This document shows positions 25,265 to 31,284 of a stretch of DNA of 60,426 nt, one piece after another (positions within the stretch are counted from its first letter, which is position 1; every line of letters begins with the position of its first letter). The stretch is from Planctomycetota bacterium (GTDB lineage: Bacteria; Planctomycetota; J058; JAJDCQ01), in the NCBI GenBank assembly GCA_029260755.1, contig JAJDCQ010000097.1, positions 1-60,426 on the forward strand, given 5' to 3'. The notes under the pieces are model-generated. The model was not told the DNA's origin. It did not search any database and saw only the letters and a list, made by a program, of their open reading frames with translations. Both the position numbers and the translations under genes were made by a program.

Positions 25265-25636
25265 ATGCACCGCGCCCTCACGCTGTTCGCGTTCGTCCTT
25301 CTCGTCGGCCTGTCCGGCTGCTACTCGAGCCCCTACTTCCCGACCGGGACGACGACCCAGGCCGTCCTCAACGGCAACAACTACCGCGTCGTCCAGACCT
25401 CGCTCCAGGCGAGCGACACGGGCTTCCGGGTCTTCGGCTTCGGCTCCGATCCGAACATGCACGTCGTGATGGACCGGATCCGGGCGCAGGCGCAGCTCGA
25501 CGGCCGTCCCCGCGCGCTCGTGAACGTGACCCTCGACGACAGCGGCTTCAACATCGGGATCGTCTCGTCGCACTCGATCACCCTCAGCGCCGACGTCGTC
25601 GAGTTCATCGCGCCAGCGGGCGGCGGCAGCAACTAG
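25265..25636 (+). CDS. Small lipoprotein, DUF6567-like
   Basis: 123-residue lipoprotein: MHRALTLFAFVLLVGLSGCY is a clear signal peptide with lipobox. The rest (NNYRVVQTSLQASDTGFRVF, then ARALVNVTLDD-like and ITLSADVVEF motifs) is an alternating alpha/beta domain that resembles DUF6567 and related small periplasmic lipoproteins of unknown function. The AAGGAG site lies seven bases before the ATG. It is probably in an operon with the PEGA lipoprotein. The family assignment is from memory of the motif pattern and should be taken as tentative. Confidence 0.75.
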   Translation: MHRALTLFAFVLLVGLSGCYSSPYFPTGTTTQAVLNGNNYRVVQTSLQASDTGFRVFGFGSDPNMHVVMDRIRAQAQLDGRPRALVNVTLDDSGFNIGIVSSHSITLSADVVEFIAPAGGGSN

Positions 25637-25800
25637 CCAGACGCCACCGACCGCGGCCCGCCGCGACCGACCGCGAGGCCTTCGTCCGGACACGGGCGGG
25701 GGCCTCGTTCGCATTGAGGCCAGCCGGGCCTTCGTTCCGGCCTCGTTCCTGGGAAGGACGAAGCCTCGGTGTGGCATCGACTGGGCGCCGACGGCAACAC

Positions 25801-25892
25801 TCCGCGCAATCCGCGCAATCCGCGGTTTCGTTCTTTCCGCGAAGCGAGTGGGAACCGCAGATTACGCGGATTACGCGGAGCTCGAGTTGCCA
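25801..25892. repeat. Nonamer-repeat inverted element, copy 1
   Basis: Left arm 25801-25827 is made of CCGCGCAAT units; right arm 25850-25880 of ATTACGCGG units; the arms are inverted copies about 22 bases apart. GGGAACCGC opens the right arm and GAGTTGCC follows it. The same flanks recur at 28132, 55930 and 56089. Confidence 0.8.
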
Positions 25893-25993
25893 GGGTCCGA
25901 AGTCGTTCCGGTGGAACACGAAGCTCTGCGTGAGAATCCTGCGCGCTTCCCGTTCACGACGAGGGCGCGAAGTATTCCTCGGCGCGCCGGGCC

Positions 25994-26023
25994 TTGCCTC
26001 GCGCCGCCTCCACGCGCTAGCTT
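25994..26023 (+). promoter_or_regulatory. Possible promoter for the GCS2-CBS gene
   Basis: TTGCCT at 25994-25999 and TAGCTT at 26018-26023, 18-base spacer. The implied leader would be only about 15 bases but still holds the ribosome binding site. Confidence 0.3.
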
Positions 26024-26044
26024 CTCCCACGGAGGAGCGCCGTG

Positions 26045-27979
26045 ATGGCCGAGGACGCGCCCCACGCTTCCGCCGGCGAGCACGCGTTCGTGCGCGCGCT
26101 CCTGCGCGACGCGCAGGCGCTCGAACGGCTCGTCGAGTCGGGCCTCATCGAGACGACGCCGATCCGGATCGGCGCCGAGCAGGAGATGTTCCTCGTCGAC
26201 GCGGCCGGGCAGCCCGCCCCGGTCGGGCCCGAGCTCCTCGCGGGCGTCGACGAGCCGCTCCTCACCTCGGAGCTCGCCCGCTTCAACCTCGAGGCGAACG
26301 GATCGCCGCGCGTCTTCGCCGGGCGCTGCCTCTCCGAGCTCGAGGGCGAGCTCGCGGCGCTCGTCGAGGTCGCCCGCGCGGCGGCCGCGCCGCTCGGCGC
26401 CGACGTCCTCCTGACCGGCATCCTCCCGACCCTGCGGCGCCACCACCTCGGCGCCTCGAGCATGACGCCGAAGGCGCGCTACGCCGAGCTCACCGACGCG
26501 ATGCGCGAGCTCCGCGGCGGCGCCTTCCACATCCGGATCGAGGGCGTCGACGAGCTCGACGTGTCCCACGACAACGTGATGCTCGAGTCCTGCAACACGA
26601 GCTTCCAGATCCATCTCCAGGTCGCGCCGGCGGACTTCGCCCGGACCTACAACGCCGCCCAGGTCGCCCTCGCGCCGGTGCTCGCCGTCTCGTGCAATGC
26701 GCCGCTCTTCCTGGGGCGCCGGCTCTGGCACGAGACGCGGATCGCCCTGTTCCCGGACTCGACCGACAGCCGGAGCGACACCCACCGCCGGCGTGGCTTC
26801 CCGTCGCGGGTCAGCTTCGGCCGCGGGTGGGTCGGCGCCGACGGCGCCCTCGAGGTTTTCCGCGAGCAGATCGCCCGCCATCGCGTTTTGTTCCGGGAGC
26901 CCGACCCCGAGGACGATCCGATCGCCGTGATCGATCGCGGCGACGCGCCGCATCTGAAGGCGCTCTGCCTTCACAACGGCACCGTCTATCCGTGGAACCG
27001 GGCCTGCTACGGGGTCGGCGACGGCAAGCCGCATCTGCGGATCGAGTGCCGCGCTCTCCCATCGGGTCCCACGATCGCCGACGAGGTCGCGGGCGGCGCT
27101 CTCTGGCTCGGCCTCACGGTGGCCCTGCGCGACCGAGCGGAGCCGGTCGAGCAGGCCCTCTCGTTCGCCGACGTCGAGGCGAGCTTCCTCGCGGCGGCGC
27201 AGCACGGCCTGAGCGCTCCGATCAGCTGGCTCGACGGGAAGGCCCATCTCGCCGCGGAGCTGGTCACGAACGAGCTGATCCCGCTCGCCCGGGAGGGGCT
27301 CCTCGGGCACGGCGTCGACCCCGACGACGTCGAGCGCTACCTCGGGATCGTCGCCGACCGGACCCGCACCGGCCAGACGGGCGCGCGCTGGATGCTCGAC
27401 TCGCTCGACGACATGGGCGACCGGGCGACCAGGGCGGTCCGGGAGCGGACGCTCGTCCGCGCGATGCTCGCGAACCAGGCGACCGAAGCGCCCGGCCACG
27501 CGTGGCCGATCGCGACGATCTCCGAGGACGACGACTGGAGCGGAGCCTTCCGGCGCGTCGAGCAGTTCATGACGACCGACCTCTTCACCGTCCGGCCCGG
27601 CGACCTGATCGACCTCGTGGCGAGCGTGATGGACTGGAAGCACGTCCGCCACGTCCCGGTCGAGGACGACGCCGGCCGCCTCGTCGGCATCATCACCCAC
27701 CGGGCGCTCCTGCGTCTCCTCGCCCGGGGCTACGGCCAGAAGGTGAAGACGCCCGAGAAGACACCCGTCACCGCCGCCGAGCTGATGGTCGCGAGCCCGG
27801 TGAGCGTCCGTCCCGACACGCCGACCCTCGAGGCGATCGAGCTCATGCGCCGCCACCAGGTCAGCGCCCTCCCGGTCGTCGAGGACGACGACCGGCTCGT
27901 CGGCGTCGTCACCGAGGCGGACCTCATCGCCGTGTCGGCGAAGCTGCTGGAGAGGTTCCTCGCCGACGAGGCGACGTGA
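26045..27979 (+). CDS. Glutamate-cysteine ligase family 2 domain fused to a CBS pair
   Basis: 644 residues. The first 430 or so form a GCS2-type carboxylate-amine ligase: GAEQEMFLVD, FNLEANGSPRVF, TGILPTLRRHHL, SHDNVMLESCNTSFQIHLQV and IECRALPSGPT are characteristic. These enzymes join an amino acid to glutamate or a similar acid using ATP; the exact substrate here is unknown. Two CBS domains follow (about 500-560 and 580-640: MTTDLFTVRPGDLIDLVAS and LMVASPVSVRPDTPTLEAIE), which often bind adenine nucleotides and could regulate the ligase. ATG 26045 is chosen over the GTG just before it because GGAGGAG ends seven bases upstream. The gene is flanked by inverted copies of one repeat element. 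Confidence 0.88.
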   Translation: MAEDAPHASAGEHAFVRALLRDAQALERLVESGLIETTPIRIGAEQEMFLVDAAGQPAPVGPELLAGVDEPLLTSELARFNLEANGSPRVFAGRCLSELEGELAALVEVARAAAAPLGADVLLTGILPTLRRHHLGASSMTPKARYAELTDAMRELRGGAFHIRIEGVDELDVSHDNVMLESCNTSFQIHLQVAPADFARTYNAAQVALAPVLAVSCNAPLFLGRRLWHETRIALFPDSTDSRSDTHRRRGFPSRVSFGRGWVGADGALEVFREQIARHRVLFREPDPEDDPIAVIDRGDAPHLKALCLHNGTVYPWNRACYGVGDGKPHLRIECRALPSGPTIADEVAGGALWLGLTVALRDRAEPVEQALSFADVEASFLAAAQHGLSAPISWLDGKAHLAAELVTNELIPLAREGLLGHGVDPDDVERYLGIVADRTRTGQTGARWMLDSLDDMGDRATRAVRERTLVRAMLANQATEAPGHAWPIATISEDDDWSGAFRRVEQFMTTDLFTVRPGDLIDLVASVMDWKHVRHVPVEDDAGRLVGIITHRALLRLLARGYGQKVKTPEKTPVTAAELMVASPVSVRPDTPTLEAIELMRRHQVSALPVVEDDDRLVGVVTEADLIAVSAKLLERFLADEAT

Positions 27980-27986
27980 GCCCGGC

Positions 27987-28060
27987 AGGGGCTATCAAGC
28001 TCGCTCAGGCGCCGACGGGCTCGCCTTCGGCGAGCAGGATGTCACCACGGAGACACGGAG
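27987..28060 (+). repeat. Octamer-repeat element with hairpin, copy 1
   Basis: 74 bases nearly identical (about five differences) to 30857-30930. It contains the hairpin CTCGCC-TTC-GGCGAG at 28020-28034 and ends in tandem ACACGGAG units. The hairpin could end transcription of the preceding gene. Confidence 0.85.
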
Positions 28061-28131
28061 ACACGGAGAGGCGACCGCCGGCGCCGTGTCGCCGCGAGAA
28101 CGAGCCGACCGGTGACGGATGACCGCCTTCG

Positions 28132-28231
28132 GCAACTCGCAATCCACGTAATCCGCGTCATCCGCGGTTCCCACTCGTTCGACGCCGAGAGAGACCGAAC
28201 CGCGGATTGTTGGATTGGCTGGATTCGTTCC
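28132..28231. repeat. Nonamer-repeat inverted element, copy 2 (reverse orientation)
   Basis: The left part is the reverse complement of the right arm of copy 1, including GGCAACTC (complement of GAGTTGCC) and the CGCGGTTCCCACTCG flank. The right part carries GAACCGCGGATT with degenerate nonamer units. Copies 1 and 2 face each other across the GCS2-CBS gene. Confidence 0.75.
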
Positions 28232-28320
28232 GGTCGGTGCGACGTCACTGCCGTGTCGGCGATGTCCTTCGAACAGAGGCTTCCAATCGGGCGCGAAGGT
28301 CGACGGTGCAGGCGCCCCGG

Positions 28321-29445
28321 TCAGCGGCCGGCGGCGATCGGAATCCGCACGATCCGGAACGGCGCCTTCGCGTCGAGCGCGTCGAGGTCACGCCCGATGA
28401 CGTGGTGGAGCTCGCTCGCCGTCGCGTAGAGCCAGCGCCCGTCGGGGGAGAGGCCGAGCCCGTCGGGCCAAGCGAGCAGCTCGCGGTCCCGGGCGAGCAC
28501 GCGGAGCGTCCCGTCGGGCTCGAGGACGGCGATCGCGTCGTCCTCGATCGCGGTGAGGTAGAGCAGGTCGTCCTCGGCGGCGATGATCCCGTCGGTCGTC
28601 GGCTTCGGGCCGACCGCCTCGACGCGCGCCGCGAGCTCGGCGTCGCCGTTCGCGGCGTCGCGGAGCGCCGCGGTCGGCATCCGCCACATCGTCGCGCCGG
28701 CGAGCGGACCCCAGAACAGGGTCTCGCCGTCACGCGACAGCGCGATCGAGTCGGCGCCGAGCTGGAGCGGCAGCCCGAAGACCTTCATGAAGCGCCCCTG
28801 GACGACGAGGTGGTGGTCCTCGGCCGCCACCGAGGCGTGGTCCTCGAGGACGCGTCGGGCGCGCCGGGCCTCGATGTCGTAGACGACGAGGGCGGGATCG
28901 AACCCGATCGGGCTGGTGTCGGCGATGTAGACGACGCCGCGCGCGGCGTCGATGCCCATGTCGTTGAGCATCGATCCGAACGCGGCCACCTCGGGCGGGA
29001 AGACGAAGCGGTGGACGAGCGCGCCGGAGTCGATCGCGAACGCGCTCAGGCTCGGCGCCACCCGACCGAGGTCGCCGTGGTCGAGCACCCAGAGTCGCCC
29101 CGCGTCGTCGGCGCGGACCGCGAGCGGCGTCGTGAAGAACGGCCGCCCGTCGCGGGGGCGCTGCCAGGCGTCGTCGGGGAAGGGCCGCCAGCCGCCGTCG
29201 GGCGTCACGACGGCCAGCTTCACGGTCGGCTTCGCTTCGGGGTGGAACGTGAAGAAGACCTGCCCGTCCCGGGCTACGGCCACGTTGCCCGGCGGGCGCG
29301 GCAGCTCGATCACGACCTCGATCGCGGCGGCGGGGAGCTCGGCCTCGAGCCCGACCGTCGGCAGGTTCCGCCGGGCCGGATCGGGCGCTCCGACGCACCC
29401 GCCGGCCAGGGCGGCGAGGAGCATCGCCGTGGCAACACGCTTCAT
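28321..29445 (-). CDS. MRJP/Yellow-family lipoprotein
   Basis: 374-residue secreted lipoprotein: the signal peptide MKRVATAMLLAALAGGC has a lipobox at C17. The mature protein resembles the major royal jelly/Yellow family, a six-bladed beta-propeller found in insects and many bacteria: ELPRPPGNVAVARDG, PLAVRADDAGRLWVLDHGD, VVYIADTS, GADSIALSRDGETLFWGPL and WPDGLGLSPDGRWLYATASEL. Bacterial members are sometimes called gluconolactonase- or dopachrome-tautomerase-like, but their function is unknown. It is transcribed towards the GCS2-CBS gene and divergently from the Cys-rich secreted protein. Confidence 0.85.
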   Translation of the reverse strand: MKRVATAMLLAALAGGCVGAPDPARRNLPTVGLEAELPAAAIEVVIELPRPPGNVAVARDGQVFFTFHPEAKPTVKLAVVTPDGGWRPFPDDAWQRPRDGRPFFTTPLAVRADDAGRLWVLDHGDLGRVAPSLSAFAIDSGALVHRFVFPPEVAAFGSMLNDMGIDAARGVVYIADTSPIGFDPALVVYDIEARRARRVLEDHASVAAEDHHLVVQGRFMKVFGLPLQLGADSIALSRDGETLFWGPLAGATMWRMPTAALRDAANGDAELAARVEAVGPKPTTDGIIAAEDDLLYLTAIEDDAIAVLEPDGTLRVLARDRELLAWPDGLGLSPDGRWLYATASELHHVIGRDLDALDAKAPFRIVRIPIAAGR

Positions 29446-29492
29446 GATCGAAGCTTAGCAGAAACGGACTTTCTCGTTACCCGTTCCCCGCG

Positions 29493-29517
29493 CGGCGACG
29501 ACCAACCTGCGTCGCCG
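29493..29517 (+). promoter_or_regulatory. Hairpin in the leader of the Cys-rich secreted protein
   Basis: CGGCGACG and CGTCGCCG form a perfect 8-bp stem with a 9-base loop, 51 bases before the ATG. It could be a leader structure or part of a divergent control region. Confidence 0.3.
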
Positions 29518-29568
29518 GGGAGCGCCCCCGGCCCCGGTAGCTCCCAGGGAAGAAGGAAAGAGACCGCC

Positions 29569-30849
29569 ATGAGACACCGCCTCGCTCTGATCTTCGTACC
29601 GCTCGTCGCGATCCTCGCGGCGCTGCTCGCCGTGGGCGTGGCCGCGCCCGGCGTCTCCGCCGATGAGCCGGGCGCCGACGCCCGGCTCGTCGTCCACGAG
29701 TGGGGCACGTTCACGAGCATCGCCGGCGCCGATGGGAAGGCGCTCGAGTGGCGCCCGCTCGCCGGCGAGGACGACCTCCCGAGCTTCGTCTACCGCATCG
29801 GCGGAAAGGACCGGGGCGAGGGGCTGCGGGTCGGGCGGCTCTGCAGCTGCCACTCGTGCACCAACGTCGGCGAGGGGGCCAAGTGCGCCACGTGTGGTCA
29901 CCAGGGCTGCCTCTGCAAGGCGTGCAAGCTCTCCACCGTCCGGATGGAGACGCCGGTCCTCTATTTCTACGCCGACCGCCCGACCGAGGCGCGCGTCGCC
30001 GTTCGCTTCCCCGCGGGCCAGGTGACCGAGTGGTATCCCCAGGCGCGCGACGTCGACAAGGGCATCGACTGGGGCCTCTTCAAGATCCTCCCCGGCGCCG
30101 AGGCCGAGCTGCCGACCGAGCCAGGCGAGAGCCACTACTACCCGGCCCGCGAGACCGATGCCGCGCTCGTCCGCGTCTGCGGCGAGAACGGCAACCAGCT
30201 CGAGAAGTTCCTCTTCTACCGGGGCGTCGGCGACTTCGACCTGAGCCTCGAGGCGACCCTCGTCGACGACGGCGCGACCGTCACCCTCGACCGCCGCGAG
30301 GGCGTCGAGCTCGGCGCGGTGATCCTCTTCGAGAACCAGGGCGGTCGCGTCGGCTGGCGGGTGGTTCCGAAGGTCGACGGTCCGACGAGCCTCGCGCGGC
30401 CGACCCTCGAGCGGCGGGGCATCGATGAGCTCCTCGGCGAGCTCGAGAGCGTCCTCGTCGCCGAGGGCCTCTACGAGAAGGAGGCCAAGGCGATGATCGC
30501 GACGTGGCGCGACTCGTGGTTCGAGGACGGCCTCCGCGCGATCTACGTCGTTCCGACGGCGCGCACCGACGCGATCCTCCCGATCGAGATCCAGCCGAAG
30601 CCGGCCGAGCTCGTCCGCGTCCTCGTCGGGCGCCTCGAGCTGATCACGCCCGAGATGCGCGCCGAGGTGCGGGAGGCCGCCCGCGCCCGGATCGCGGCGG
30701 CCGGCGCCCGGCGGACCGACGGCGCCCGCGACGCGCTCCATCGCTACGGCCGGTTCGCCGAGCCGATCGTCCAGGAGATGATCGCGGCCGAGCGCGACGC
30801 CGGCACGCGGAAGGCGCTCGAGCGCCTGCTCCGGCCGGCGTCCGACTAG
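29569..30849 (+). CDS. Secreted protein with a Cys-rich insert, function unknown
   Basis: 426-residue exported protein. A signal peptide (hydrophobic AILAALLAVGVAAPGVSA) is followed by VVHEWGTFTSIAGADGKALE, a motif conserved in uncharacterised proteins of planctomycetes and acidobacteria as I recall it. At about residues 86-115 there is a cluster of nine cysteines in CxC, CxxC and CxCxxC patterns, suggesting zinc, iron-sulphur or disulphide chemistry. The rest is mixed beta and helix with no recognised catalytic motif. The ATG at 29569 has AAGGAAAG upstream. I do not recognise a function. Confidence 0.75.
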   Translation: MRHRLALIFVPLVAILAALLAVGVAAPGVSADEPGADARLVVHEWGTFTSIAGADGKALEWRPLAGEDDLPSFVYRIGGKDRGEGLRVGRLCSCHSCTNVGEGAKCATCGHQGCLCKACKLSTVRMETPVLYFYADRPTEARVAVRFPAGQVTEWYPQARDVDKGIDWGLFKILPGAEAELPTEPGESHYYPARETDAALVRVCGENGNQLEKFLFYRGVGDFDLSLEATLVDDGATVTLDRREGVELGAVILFENQGGRVGWRVVPKVDGPTSLARPTLERRGIDELLGELESVLVAEGLYEKEAKAMIATWRDSWFEDGLRAIYVVPTARTDAILPIEIQPKPAELVRVLVGRLELITPEMRAEVREAARARIAAAGARRTDGARDALHRYGRFAEPIVQEMIAAERDAGTRKALERLLRPASD

Positions 30850-30856
30850 TCCGGAG

Positions 30857-30930
30857 AGGGGCTATCAAGCTCGTTCAGGTGCCGATGGTCTCGCCTTCGG
30901 CGAGTAGGATGTCACCACGGAGACACGGAG
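30857..30930 (+). repeat. Octamer-repeat element with hairpin, copy 2
   Basis: Same as 27987-28060 except for about five bases, including the hairpin at 30890-30904. It starts eight bases after a stop codon, as copy 1 does after another gene. Confidence 0.85.
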
Positions 30931-30983
30931 GACTCACGGAGACGCGCGGGCAGCGCCTACCGGGTTGGTTGGTTGGTTGGTGT

Positions 30984-31170
30984 CGCTCCGCGACGAGGAT
31001 GGAACCACCGAGGCACGGAGGCACGGAGGAGCTTCGGGTGCGCAAGATCTCCGTCGAAGAGAACGGACGAACGAGCGCGTTCAGCCCGGGTCGAGCTCCT
31101 CGCGTCTTTCTCCGGGAATCCTCCGTGTCCTCCGTGTCTCCGTGGTTTCATCCTCTTCGCCGAAGGCGAA
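30984..31170. repeat. Octamer-repeat inverted pair
   Basis: Left arm 30984-31029 has AACCACCGAGGCACGGAGG-type units. Right arm 31121-31170 is a diverged inverted copy, ending in the GCC-GAA-GGC hairpin motif. About 90 unrelated bases lie between. The organisation parallels the nonamer elements. Confidence 0.7.
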
Positions 31171-31225
31171 ACCGGTGGGGCCGCGGTCGCCTGAGCGAGT
31201 GACGCGGGCCGCCTCTCGCGGCCGT

Positions 31226-31260
31226 CCGGGTCTCTCACCCTCACCGGGTGGGAGACCCGG
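31226..31260. terminator. Long hairpin just before a kinase start
   Basis: CCGGGTCTC pairs with GAGACCCGG, and inside it CACCC pairs with GGGTG around a 5-base loop, giving a stem of about 15 bp with one mismatch or wobble. TTT follows on the plus strand. It looks like a terminator for upstream transcription, but it lies only 24 bases before the kinase start, so attenuation is possible. Confidence 0.55.
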
Positions 31261-31284
31261 TTTGCATTGCGGTACCCTCGAAGG

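Larger units (their letters stand above)
25637..26044. other. Intergenic region with an inverted repeat element
   Basis: No gene. It contains the nonamer-repeat element at 25801-25892, otherwise unremarkable sequence, and a possible promoter for the following gene at its right end. Confidence 0.6.
27980..28320. other. Intergenic region with two repeat elements
   Basis: No gene is supported. It holds the octamer-type element at 27987-28060 and the nonamer-type element at 28132-28231. The flanking genes converge here. Confidence 0.7.
30850..31284. other. Repeat-rich intergenic region upstream of a kinase
   Basis: No gene. It contains the second octamer element (30857-30930), an inverted pair of the same family (30984-31029 and 31121-31170), a short GGTT tandem run at 30963-30980 and a long hairpin at 31226-31260. 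Confidence 0.75.
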
